This document shows positions 1-7,587 of a stretch of 10,599 nt of DNA, piece by piece. Source of the DNA: Acanthamoeba lenticulata (lineage: Eukaryota > Discosea > Longamoebia > Acanthamoebidae); assembly GCA_002179805.1 (NCBI GenBank), contig NAVB01004447.1, forward strand, positions 1 to 10,599. The letters run 5' to 3'. Below the pieces are notes generated by a model. That model was not told the DNA's origin and did not search any database. It worked only from the letters and a program-made list of their open reading frames with translations. A program made the translations under genes and the position numbers. Numbering within the stretch: the stretch's first letter is position 1; each line of letters begins with the position of its first letter.

Positions 1-139
1 GAGAAAGAGAGAAAGAGAGAAAGAGAGAAAGAGAGAAAGAGAGAAAGAGAGAAAGAGAGAAAGAGAGAAAGAGAGAAAGAGAGAAAGAGAGAAAGAGAGA
101 AAGAGAGAAAGAGAGAAAGAGAGAAGAGAGAAGAGAGAG
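1..139. repeat. GAGAGAAA microsatellite (homopurine tract)
   Basis: Bases 1-118 are a perfect tandem array of the 8-base unit GAGAGAAA (about 14 copies, cut by the window edge), followed by a degenerate GAGAA/GAGA tail to about 139. The plus strand is entirely purine, so the minus strand, which carries the adjacent gene, is a pure CT tract. The array starts immediately downstream of the stop codon of the secreted repeat protein, so it lies in that gene's 3' flank or, if that gene continues, in an intron pyrimidine tract. Perfect repeats of this kind are usually length-polymorphic. Confidence 0.97.
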
Positions 140-140
140 C

Positions 141-659
141 TCAACTGTCAGGTCCGACCGAACTAGTACTTATCTTGTTTGGGGGGGGAGGGCTTGGGAG
201 GATCGTGAGTGTACCCGAGTCTGCCGAGAGCAGCGCGGCAGTGAAGGAAGTGATGGTGGCAGAGCCGCCTTCCGCTACTTGGAACTGTTGGGCAATCACC
301 TGGAGGGCAGACGAGCCGCCTGAGAGACTGGCGCCGAGCAGGTCCGAGCATGTTTCTCCTCCTTCTTCTTCTTCCCCAGAGGTGGTGGTTGGTTCCTCCG
401 CGGAGTCGCTCGAGGTGGTGTCAATCACTTCTTCTTCCCCAGAGGTGGTGGTTGGTTCCTCTGCGGCGTCGCTCGAGGTGGTGTAGATTACTTCTTGTTC
501 CCCAGAGGTTGGTTCCTCCGCAGTGTCGCTCGAGGTGGTGTCGATCACTTCTTCGATCGTGCCAGCCTGCGCCACGGAGATGGCCGCGGCGAACAGGCAG
601 AGCACGAGGAAACGAAGCGCGCAGCTACGTCGCGACTTGAAGAAGGTGGCTAGACTCAT
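141..659 (-). CDS. Small secreted Thr/Ser/Glu repeat protein
   Basis: This is a single open frame of 172 residues. The ATG at 659 starts a clear secretion signal: a basic N-region (K8, R10, R11, R16), a hydrophobic core at about residues 15-29 and a likely cleavage after A-Q-A at residue 32. Residues 37-97 are three tandem units (19, 21 and 21 residues) of the form E-V-I-D-T-T-S-S-D-x-A-E-E-P-T-x-S-G-E, acidic and rich in Thr/Ser, so probably an extended, O-glycosylated stalk. Residues 98-172 contain one Cys and an alternating hydrophobic, Gly/Ser/Thr-rich stretch (L-Q-V-I-A-Q-Q-F-Q-V) that looks like the beginning of a beta-sandwich, then a Pro run from a C8 tract. I do not recognise a family. 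The C-terminus looks abrupt: a GT in the codons around residue 149 could be a splice donor, with the following CT microsatellite in the intron, so the 3' end is uncertain. Confidence 0.72.
   Translation of the reverse strand: MSLATFFKSRRSCALRFLVLCLFAAAISVAQAGTIEEVIDTTSSDTAEEPTSGEQEVIYTTSSDAAEEPTTTSGEEEVIDTTSSDSAEEPTTTSGEEEEGGETCSDLLGASLSGGSSALQVIAQQFQVAEGGSATITSFTAALLSADSGTLTILPSPPPPNKISTSSVGPDS
369..551 (-). repeat. Coding minisatellite, three units of about 63 bp
   Basis: Within the secreted protein gene, the segment CCCCAGAGGTGGTGGTTGG recurs with a 63-bp spacing (CCCCAGA at 374, 437 and 500), the third copy lacking 6 bp. The copies differ by only a few bases, and several of those change residues (D/Y, T/A/S), pointing to recent in-frame duplication. 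The array encodes residues 37-97, as units of 21, 21 and 19 residues. Confidence 0.93.
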
Positions 660-1068
660 CTTGCTGGCCAGTATTCAGTGTTGTTGTTGTGTTGTCAGAG
701 CAAGGGAGAGAGAGAGAGATATGCCAAACTAGACCTTCTGGCTCAGCTTTTCTACGTGGCCAGAGGCTCCTGGTCGTCCAGGAGTGTGCAACTCAGTGAG
801 GCTTAGGCGTCGCCAGGTAGCAAGCCAAGTTATCTCTTTTCGGTTCTCTTCTGGCATAGGTTCCCTTTTGTCGTCAAGCCTAAGCTGCCCGGTAGCAGTG
901 ATGAATTGCCCAGCAACGGTCTAGCCCAATCCCGTGGATGATACCTAGCTTGTCGTCATGCAGCGCGAGCAGAATTTGGTGTTTTACCAACTTTTTAAGC
1001 ATATGCACGCCAATTGGTCCAAGTTTCTCCGGTGGTGGTTTTCTGGGATCTTGGATTGATATGTGCAT
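660..1068. other. Intergenic region: 3' flank of glycosyltransferase gene, promoter of secreted protein gene
   Basis: Both neighbours are on the minus strand, so this region should hold the 3' end of the upstream gene and the promoter of the secreted protein gene. Just before the ATG at 659, the minus strand reads a CT run (about 704-720) followed by a CAACAACAAC-type stretch (about 679-695), which looks like an unstructured leader. An open frame of 62 codons (880-1068) continues in frame directly after the glycosyltransferase TGA; its codons are AT-richer than the gene's, so it is treated as 3' UTR here. No clear TATA box or AATAAA signal was seen. Confidence 0.5.
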
Positions 1069-3355
1069 TCAGTTCACAATTAACTCCTGGTAGTATGCAG
1101 GGAAGTGGGCCGATACTAAGCGCCACAGCGGATGCTCGACAAGGAGATTAACAGCGTCTCTCAGCAGCCTGCCTTGCAACACGTCCGCCTGTCCTAGGCT
1201 CCATGTCCGTGTGACGGCCCAGCGCCACTGGGCGCCGACCTTGTGTTGGTCGACTTGTTCGTCGCGCTTCTCGTAAAAGAGGATGTCGAGCGGCAGCGGC
1301 CGCTCGGCCGGCCGGTCCGGCGGGCGCACGGGCACGCCCAGCGCGGCGAAGATCGCCTCGGGCGTGGCCAAGCCCTGGAGCTTGCCGTGGCGCTGCTGCA
1401 CGAGCGGCCAGTAGGCGCCGCTGCGGGCCAGCACGACCCGCGTGTCGACAGCGCCCGGCGCGTGCTGTCGGCCAAACACCAGCGCCGCCGGTGTCTTCGA
1501 AGCGTCGACGCCGTCGTGGAGGGCGGCGACGTGGAGGCTGAGCAGGTCGCGGCCGAGTAGCAGGCACTCGGCGTCGAGGAAGACCGTGTAGACCGAGTTG
1601 GCCGTGCGCGGCGGCACGACGTAGAGCGCGGCGAGACCCAAGCCGCGCTGCTCGGCGGTCATGCGGACAAAGGTGACGGAGGGCAGGTGGGGCTCGAGGT
1701 TGCGCATCATGACGCGGTTGAACGAGGTCCACGTCTCCCGGTCGAAGACGCCCAGGACCTCGATCTGGGCCATCGGGTAGTGGTGGCGGATGCTGAGGAC
1801 GAGCGGGACGACGGCGCGCATCTTGGCCAGGTTGCCCGCGTAGATGTAAAAGAGGGCGCCGCGGGCGTGGAAGTAGAGCGGGACGTCGCGGGCGAAGCGC
1901 AGCGGCACCTGGTAGCTGACCTGCTTGAAGAAGGCAAAGTCGGCGATACGGCGCGCGTAGTTGTGAACCACGTCGGACACGACGGCGGCGATCTCGGTGT
2001 AGTTGGTCGGGTCGACCTTGTAGCGCGCGTCAAAGGGGAAGTCGCGGTCGGACGCGCCGCAGCGCACGGGCGCGATGATGGTGGCCGTGTCGAAGCAGCT
2101 GCCCTCGGCGTTGATCGATTCGGACCCGGGCAGGCCAAAGTCGATGGTGGCCTTGGCCCGGCGGTAGAGCGCGATGGTCTGGTCTCGCGTGAACCCCTCG
2201 AAGCGCTGGAAATCGACGCCGGGCACCAGGCGCCGCAGCTCGGCCTCGTTGAGCTCAAAGTCGTTGTCGTAGAGCACGAGGTTGGTCTTGAGCGCGGTGT
2301 TGTTGTACTCGAGGCCGCCCTGGTAGATCTGCGGCGGGTTGGGGCCCCAGAGCACGCCGGCGCCCGGGCAGAGGAAGTTGGTGATGGTCCAGTGCGTGTG
2401 GCACAGGTTGACCGCCCACGGGGTGATCTGCTCCTCGGGCGTGCCGTGGAAGCCCATGTGCCACTTGGCCAGTCGGCCGCCTTGGGCCAGCACTTCCCTG
2501 CGCTGCTTGTCGGTCAGCCACCCGTTGCCTTCGGCCGTCACCACAACAAAGCTGCGGCTCTCGCCCGCCAGCGCGCCCCAGTCGGGCACCGAGTCGATCC
2601 CGTGGGTGAACTCGGTGATGTAGCCCAAGATGTTGCTCACTTGGTGCATCACGCTCGGGATGCCCGCGCGCCCGAGCTCGTTGTGCAGCGCGTGCAGCAC
2701 GTAGGGACCCGTCGATGCGTGCCGCGCGCGAACGGGCAGCCACACGAGGACGGTCCCGCCCTCGGCCAGCAGGCGCTTGTGGGGTCTTGCCGGGTATTCG
2801 GTCCCGCTTTCCTGTAGGCCGGCGGCGCGTCGGTAGGCGGCCAAGCGCTGGCATTCTGCGTCTGGCTGCGAGGCAGCGCTGCTGCCACGGCACAAGTGGA
2901 CGATGGCGGGCAGTCCCAGGTTGTAATATGGTGTGTCGAAAGCGTACCAGCCCCAGTCCTCCTGCTAACCGCCCAAGCGTACGTTGGTTTGACACAAAAA
3001 TAAAAACAAAACAATTTTTAAAAAAATAAATCAGAAAACTGATGAAAGAAAAAGAAAGAAACAGATGAAAGATCGAAGCGGAAGGTCGTGAGCTGAAAGA
3101 TCGAAGGAGGGGCACCTGATTAGAGTGCGAAAATATTTTGTCGGTCAGCGTTGCGCTGAGATGGTTTCTTTCTTCCTGAGTCTGAAGGTTTCGGGCATCT
3201 TCTGGTAACAGGCCATATAAGAAGATCTCTCGTCGAGGTTGTTGAACGCTGGGCGCACCTGGGCTTGAGCTGGAAGTGGCCCAAATGGTCAGAAGAAGCA
3301 TTTTGATGACAAGCAAAATGCCTATTATCTTGATCCATCGAGTCTTGTCTAGCAT
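1069..3355 (-). CDS. Type II membrane glycosyltransferase-like protein, two exons
   Basis: The model has exon 1 at 3355-3116 (80 codons from the ATG at 3355) and exon 2 at 2964-1069, separated by a 151-nt AT-rich GT-AG intron in phase 0, giving 711 residues. Residues 7-26 form one hydrophobic segment after a short basic end, the layout of a Golgi type II enzyme. The N-terminal half ends in a stretch like the donor-binding part of GT-B glycosyltransferases (I-D-F-G-L-P-G-S-E-S at about 354-363, then a conserved E-G). The C-terminal half has a second nucleotide-sugar-transferase look: G-N-L-A-K-M-R-A-V-V-P-L at about 457-468 and V-F-L-D-A-E-C-L-L at about 541-549, where a DxD-like motif reads D-A-E. 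Two N-x-T sites are present. Sugar, acceptor and CAZy family cannot be named. The class is inferred from fold-like motifs; the gene model is solid. Confidence 0.75.
2965..3115 (-). other. Intron of glycosyltransferase-like gene
   Basis: The donor CAG/GTGCCC is at 3116/3115 and the acceptor GGTTAG/CAGG at 2965/2964, both in phase 0. The intron is AT-rich against GC-rich exons and joins S-H-S-N-Q to Q-E-D-W-G-W-Y. The frame is open through part of the intron, so a longer unspliced reading is possible but would enter the wrong frame for exon 2. Confidence 0.8.
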
Positions 3356-3713
3356 CTTCAGGTTTATCTGTGGCCAACGAGAAGCCTTCTGTCGGTTCTT
3401 TGAGCAGTCCGCCACAACGTTCGTTGTTCACAAATGTCCCGAGGGCCGACACGTGTCCTCGGCACGCCAGGCGGTGTCGATAGACGGTGTGGGAGGCCGC
3501 ACACCTCCGACGAGCGATGAGGAAGGAGGAGCTGGCGCCGGACTCGCAGGGAGGCGAGCACGCGGGCAGAGCTTAGAGGAGCTAGCAAGAAGTAGAAACG
3601 CTGCCGGAGAGTGCACGGTTGTGCTGGCGTTGCCCGGGTGTAACTTTCGTGCTTTCTTTCGTTTGCATTTTAATAAATATATTCTTGACATAACAGCGCC
3701 ACCGGGCTTTCTC
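3356..3713. promoter_or_regulatory. Intergenic region with promoter of the glycosyltransferase gene and 3' flank of the C2 gene
   Basis: This 358-bp gap lies between two minus-strand genes. On that strand a perfect 10-bp palindrome GACACGTGTC (3448-3457), containing the E-box core CACGTG, sits about 95 bp upstream of the ATG at 3355 and is a candidate bHLH-type site. An ATTAAA (minus strand of 3669-3674) about 40 bp after the C2 stop could be a poly(A) signal. No TATA box is evident. The other frames here give only low-quality open frames. Confidence 0.4.
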
Positions 3714-4156
3714 TTAGGAGATGAGGACGTCGAACTGAAGCTCGCCCGACTGCTTGTCGTGGATGAGGTTGCGGACGAAGGGGGTCCACTGGCCGATGGG
3801 AATCTGGGCAGTCTTGAGGTTGAGCTCAAAGTGGCCGAGCGAGTCGTCCTTGCTGAACTTGTCGTGGTCGAACACTTCCAGCCGCAGGACGTGCTGCGAG
3901 TCGTCAAGGTCGAACCGGAAGTCCTCGTACCACTTGGGCTCGAGTGTCTTGTGAATGATCTTGGTCTTCTTCTTCTGCCCGCCGATGGTAAGGACGACAT
4001 ACCTGGGTGTGTTGAAGTGTGGGAAATGAGTAACAGGCGAACAGTGGTGTGTTCTACGAAAGGACGTCCGTACGGGTCACTCTTGCCATTGGAGTCAGCC
4101 GCGGGGATGCCCTTGGCCTCCTTGATCTTGATTTGCAGGTGCCTGTGGCCGGACAT
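3714..4156 (-). CDS. Single C2-domain protein, two exons
   Basis: This small protein is almost nothing but one C2 domain, a Ca2+-dependent membrane-binding module. Exon 1 is 4156-4074 and exon 2 is 4002-3714, giving 123 residues. The 71-nt GT-AG intron (4073-4003) splits a Pro codon after two bases and restores the classic S-D-P-Y-V-V strand. The usual Ca2+ ligands are all visible: D21 and D27 in loop 1 and D73, D75 and D81 in loop 3 (F-D-H-D-K-F-S-K-D-D). K38-K40 and K42 give a basic patch on the neighbouring strand suited to acidic phospholipids. There is no signal peptide, membrane span or second domain. Free-standing C2 proteins of this size occur in amoebae and plants. The start is fixed by an A-rich context (ACAACTACAACATG) and by the beginning of the first C2 beta strand at residue 6. 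Function beyond Ca2+/lipid binding is unknown. Confidence 0.93.
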
Positions 4157-4497
4157 GTTGTAGTTGTTGTTGGTAAAGGGTGTTTGTGTGGTAAAGGTGA
4201 AGCTTGTTTGTTTGGTGCTTTGCAGACCACCAGAGCTGCCTTTTTAAATGGCGGTTGTCCGGGCGTTGCCACGGCAGGGGACCTCGATGCAAGCCATGAT
4301 AAAATCCTGATTGTAACCAGGGCTCATTGGCCAACCAGTTTTTCGACTCCAATTGGACCGCGTCTTATGCTCTTCCTTGAAAGTGATAGCTTCTAATGTT
4401 GTCGACTACACTAAGGCACGACGTTGTCTCCTGATCCTGGTAGTGGTCAACAAAGACGATAGCAATTGGTTCATTTATTTATTTATGTATTTATTAT
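4157..4497. promoter_or_regulatory. C2 gene promoter and GATA gene 3' flank
   Basis: This 341-bp gap lies between two minus-strand genes. Upstream of the C2 start, the minus strand has TTTAAAAA (TTTAAA at 4243-4248) about 90 bp before the ATG, a TATA-like element in a GC-rich setting. It is followed by a CA-rich, G-poor leader ending ACAACAACTACAAC. At the other end, directly after the GATA-gene stop, the minus strand contains AATAAA at 4490-4495, 4478-4483 and 4474-4479 within an AT-rich run, good candidates for its poly(A) signal. I saw no open frame of gene quality here. Confidence 0.5.
4474..4495 (-). terminator. Candidate poly(A) signals of the GATA gene
   Basis: Three AATAAA hexamers on the minus strand (4490-4495, 4478-4483, 4474-4479) lie within 25 bp after the TAA at 4498-4500, in an ATAA-repeat stretch. 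The position suits cleavage shortly downstream. AT-rich sequence makes chance matches easy. Confidence 0.4.
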
Positions 4498-6123
4498 TTA
4501 CAAAGGGTTGGACGAAGTGGCCTCTACGCTCGTGCGCGCCCTCTTCCTGGGCGACGAGGGCGAGGAGGACGTCGATGACACTGCGGTTGGTGACTCGGGC
4601 GGTGAAGGAGTGAGCGAAGAGAAAAAGTTCTTGACCCGCGTCTGCCAGACCATCGGCGACGTGAGACTTGTGCGCCGCTTGCGGTCCTCGGGCCCATTGA
4701 GGAGCGACTCCAACGGCATCCCGCCCGTCACCTCGCTCCCGCTCTGGCTTTCTTTGCGTCTCTTGGCCTGCTGCAACGTCTTGGTGTACTTGAGGCCGCA
4801 CCTATTGAACGAAAAGAACTTCGTTAAAAAACTGCCAAATGACAAAACTGAGCAGTTAACCACCACAGCAGGCAACAACTTACGCGTTGCAGAGGGTGCC
4901 TCGTCCTGTCGGCCCTCGGCGCCACTCGGGCGTGGAGCGGCTGCCGCAGTGGGCGCATTGCTTCTCGCCGTTTCCCCTGGCCGCCTCGTCTTCAGGGCTC
5001 GCGGTGTTGGGCGGTGCCTCGCGCACCAGCGGCTTGCTGGTCGTCGCGGGATAGCTGCGGCCCCCGCCGGATCCGCGGAACGGGCAGGCAGAAGAGGCAT
5101 CTGGGGCGAGCCACTCGACGTCATGCCTCGTCGAGATCCTCGTCGGCGACTGACGCTGGAAAGGACACGCCAACCAAGCACCAACCAAAGCGGATCACGC
5201 CAACCGTCAGCACCTCGACTTTTGGGACTGCCGTGCGATGCCTCCAATTAACGAGAAAGGAGGGCAAAAGGGAAGCCAAGTACAGGAACGGGTCTGTCGG
5301 ACAGCTGGCGCGCATCGGTGGAGGCAGTGGCCGGACGGCCGAAATGGCGGTGGCCGTTCGTTGAGCCGCCCTCCTCGGTGAGATCGACCCACCTGCTGGG
5401 CTGAAGGACTGGCGCGACTGAGGCACCTTCGCTTCGACATGGACTGTCGCACTGATTGTGGTCAAGATCCGTCGCAGAAGCCGACGGCTGGCGAAGGAAC
5501 GGGTCGGGCTTGAGGACGATGACAGAGGGCACCGTGCGGGGCATCGCCACAGACGCAGCGGAGGTTGATGGAGCCTGCAGCTGTAGTGGCTGAGGGTGAA
5601 GTGGAAGATGATGGCAACAGGCCCGAGCCTGGTGGTGAGGATGATACTGTGGGATGTGTTGTGGCAAGTGGCCTGCACGCCTGAGGTGCTGGCACCCATG
5701 TTGCACATGGTTGTGGTGCTGCTGTCGGGCAGGCTCGGCCAAGAGCGAGGTCAGAGGCGGTAGCTGAGGGCGAGACTCGGCTGGAGGGACTGGTGGGGCT
5801 GAGAGCTCCAGCTTGGCAGCCGCAAGCTTAAGTGGTTGTGCCAGGTCGGCCCGTGCGGCCAGCGCCTCGGCGAGGGACGGCAGTCGACCTGGCTGGGCGG
5901 CGGTGGCCTGGTGGTCCAGCAATTGTGGCGAATGTGGGTGTTGTTGATGCGGCCTCGCTTTTTGCGCCTGCTCGCCCACTGCAGCCGAGGTCGGGGTTGA
6001 GGTCGAGACTCCAGAGCCTGGGAAAGAGGAAAGCGGCTGCAGGAACAACGGGCGGACAGGCAATGGGTGGTGAGGCAGCAGAGGCGTGGCCGACAAGGTG
6101 TGCTCGAGGAAAGGCGTCGTCAT
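4498..6123 (-). CDS. GATA-type zinc-finger transcription factor, three exons
   Basis: The model is exon 1 6123-5284, exon 2 5155-4884 and exon 3 4801-4498, giving 471 residues. The single GATA finger has C347-x2-C350, 18 spacer residues, then C369-x2-C372, with the family signature T-P-E-W-R-R-G-P and L-C-N-A-C-G-L-K-Y; the 18-residue loop is the spacing common in plants and many protists. A basic stretch follows (A-K-R-R-K, later D-R-K-R-R), fitting DNA binding and nuclear import. The first 280 residues are low complexity, rich in His, Pro, Gln and Ala, probably a disordered activation or interaction region. The Ser/Pro-rich C-terminus resembles a phosphorylated tail. The second intron (4883-4802, GTAAGT...TAG) is certain because it splits the finger at the fourth Cys. 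The first (5283-5156) has a good acceptor (CCTTTCCAG) but a weaker donor, so the end of exon 1 may shift by a few codons. Confidence 0.85.
4802..4883 (-). other. Intron 2 of the GATA gene, inside the zinc finger
   Basis: The donor is C-N-A encoded by AACGC/GTAAGT and the acceptor is CAATAG/GTGCGG, 82 nt, phase 2. Joining rebuilds C-N-A-C-G-L-K-Y. If the intron is retained, the next in-frame codon after AAC-GCG is TAA, so the message would encode a finger lacking its fourth cysteine. Confidence 0.9.
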
Positions 6124-6602
6124 CTTGATCACGTGGCGTCTCTCGAGTTGCGCAGGCCAGGCGTCTTGCGAGTCAAAGAAGAGAGATCAAAGTTGTGTCG
6201 CGGGTGGGTGTGAACAAAGCAGATGTGGTACGCGACTGGAGTTGTGTCTGTGCTTGCTTGAATGGAAGGTCTTCGGATGAAAAGAAGGGACGTGTGTTGG
6301 TGAAGCAGCAGGGACTTGTTAAGCGGTGGTGTGGCAGGCTGTAGTAGCGCAAAGCTGGCAAGGGCAGATGTGACAAGCAGCTGCTGTGCACAGGGGTCAC
6401 CTCAAAGCTTTGGATGTGGAAAACTAAAATTGGGCCACAGGCGCTGAAGTGCTCGGGCGGGTGCTGTAACCGCGTGGAGGTGGCAAAGAATAGAGGAGGG
6501 TAACGAGACCACATGTGTACTAGTACTCGATTGCACATCATTAGGGGCGGCTTCCTCATGGTGAGGCAAAGGTTAGTAAGCAATGACTCGAGCAAGGGCA
6601 CC
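6124..6602. promoter_or_regulatory. Divergent intergenic region between GATA gene and reticulon-like gene
   Basis: This 479-bp region lies between two genes transcribed away from each other, so it should hold both promoters. A CACGTG (6130-6135) lies a few bases upstream of the GATA-gene ATG, within its leader. No convincing TATA box was found. An open frame on the minus strand crosses the region into 6820 (hydrophobic around 6600-6650), but its codon third positions are poor and it has no family features. Confidence 0.4.
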
Positions 6603-7033
6603 ATGAGTGGCCAGCAACCCAAGGCCGCCCAGATGACCCAGAGCAGGTCACGTTCATCGTCAGCAAGCACCGCGGCAGTGCCATCGAGTTCCGCCGTGGA
6701 GGAAGCTCGGTGGGATGCGGTCGTTAGTTGGCGTGACATCGAGACGACAGCCTTCATCGTCCGTCCTCTCGCTGCTGGCGGGAATGGCGGCGTACACTTT
6801 GGGTTATCCCTTTGCACCAAGCAGCTTGTTCTTCGTCATGCCGTGCCCGATGCAGACCTGACAGCCGCCTCAAAGAGGCATTTCATTCCGCTCGTTCCGT
6901 TTTACAGACCTTGGTCAACTCAGCAGTCAAGTACATGTGGTGGGCAACTGAGGCCAACAGTTCGTCGTCCCACATCTCCCCTCTTCTTGTTGCTCTGTCT
7001 CTTTCTGTCCTCCCGACGTACATCGTGTTGTGA
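6603..7033 (+). CDS. Reticulon-like short membrane protein, apparently frame-broken
   Basis: The ATG at 6603 has a good context (GGGCACCATGAG). After a Ser/Gln-rich start come residues R-W-D-A-V-V-S-W-R-D-I-E-T-T-A-F (about 6699-6761 region), close to the opening of the reticulon homology domain, which typically reads as hydrophobic-W-R-D with a small residue and F before the first hairpin. The hydrophobic continuation L-S-L-L-A-G-M-A-A-Y-T-L-G-Y-P-F is present, but in the frame shifted by one base, with no usable intron between. A 73-nt GT-AG intron (6835-6907, ending GTTTTACAG) then joins F-F to T-L-V-N-S-A-V-K-Y, ending at the TGA at 7031. Exon 1 is 232 nt, one base more than frame allows. 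Reticulons shape ER tubules through two hairpins; here the second hairpin is only partly present (about 118 residues). It could be a sequencing indel, a decaying copy or a mistaken call. Confidence 0.45.
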
Positions 7034-7042
7034 GTTCTCTCT

Positions 7043-7587
7043 TCATTGCTCCGCGTGAAATCGTGTAGCGGCGGTCTTTGTGTTCTTGAGCAGCTTCTGG
7101 TGCAGGTTGTGCGCTTCTTTGATCTCTGCATCGATCTTCTGCAAGCTCTCTTGCAGGTTGGGCACGTCTGCAGATGGGCCAGAGGTCAGCCGAGAGGTAC
7201 GTGCAAATGGGCCAATCAAGGGGGCATCGTGCCTGGGCTGGCGTTGTCCTCGAGGGCGAAGAGCAGGCCGGCCTTGAGCTGCTGCTCGATGTCGGCCAAC
7301 GCGGCTTCGAGCGCGTCTCGTTCCTCTGTAGCACGAGTGTACGGGTTAAGGTTGAAGCCATGGAGTTTCCAAAGACGGAAGAGGGGGGTACTGGCGAAGT
7401 CGTCGGTTGTGTAGTTGGTGTGGAGACCCGACGAGCTGCCGTGTTGATTAATTGAATTAGTGCAATTGATTTTTGATCAATTCATCCCCTTGCACCAAGG
7501 CGCGCACATGTTGTCAAACATCGTGTTCGTTGATCGCTTGAACTCGAGCAGCTTTTGGATGAGGTCGTCCGCGTACGCAGTTCCCAT
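7043..7587 (-). CDS. Small coiled-coil protein of unknown function, three exons
   Basis: The model is exon 1 7587-7508, exon 2 7435-7233 and exon 3 7167-7043, giving 135 residues with frames that join exactly. Intron 1 (7507-7436) is GT-AG, phase 2, with a conventional CGGCAG acceptor. Intron 2 (7232-7168) has a good TCTGCAG acceptor but no GT donor before an in-frame TGA; the only donor that keeps the frame is CCCAG/GCACG, a GC-AG intron, phase 1. The protein has a predicted helical N-terminus (A-D-D-L-I-Q-K-L-L-E-F), a middle segment with several aromatics, then two heptad-like helices (about residues 68-86 and 97-120) rich in Glu, Leu, Lys and Gln. It has no signal, membrane span or known motif. 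Length and helix content resemble small subunits of multiprotein complexes, but I assign no family. It starts only 68 bp after the Roco gene stop and converges on the reticulon-like gene. Confidence 0.72.
7168..7232 (-). other. Probable GC-AG intron in the coiled-coil gene
   Basis: The segment is 65 nt long and contains an in-frame TGA if read through from exon 2. Its 5' border must be before that TGA, where there is no GT. CCCAG/GC fits the GC-AG class, the 3' border TCTGCAG is strong, and removal in phase 1 gives A-S-P-D-V-P-N-L-Q. Confidence 0.65.

Noticed and set aside
1687..2817. Long plus-strand open frame opposite the glycosyltransferase gene
   Set aside because: It is rich in Val, Gly, Asp, Glu, Arg and His as expected from the complement of a GC3-rich coding strand, has no domain features, and the minus-strand reading has matching splice sites and protein-like composition.
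3276..4163. Plus-strand open frame across the C2 gene
   Set aside because: It is antisense to a convincing C2 domain whose two exons, phases and all five Ca2+ ligands fit on the minus strand.
4498..5247. Continuous minus-strand frame through exon 3 and intron 2 into exon 2 of the GATA gene
   Set aside because: In exon 2 this frame lacks the C-A-H-C half of the finger; only the spliced reading gives a complete GATA signature.
6645..6715. Alternative plus-strand reading V-T-F-I-V-S-K-H-R-G-S-A-I-E-F with good codon bias, joined by a 42-nt intron to the hydrophobic segment
   Set aside because: It has no in-frame ATG nearby (a stop lies just upstream), needs an intron shorter than any other here, and loses the W-R-D motif. 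It is kept as a fallback only.
6173..6820. Minus-strand open frame with a hydrophobic segment
   Set aside because: Codon third positions are not GC-biased as in neighbouring genes, no splice or family features are seen, and the hydrophobic part is the complement of the reticulon-like exon.
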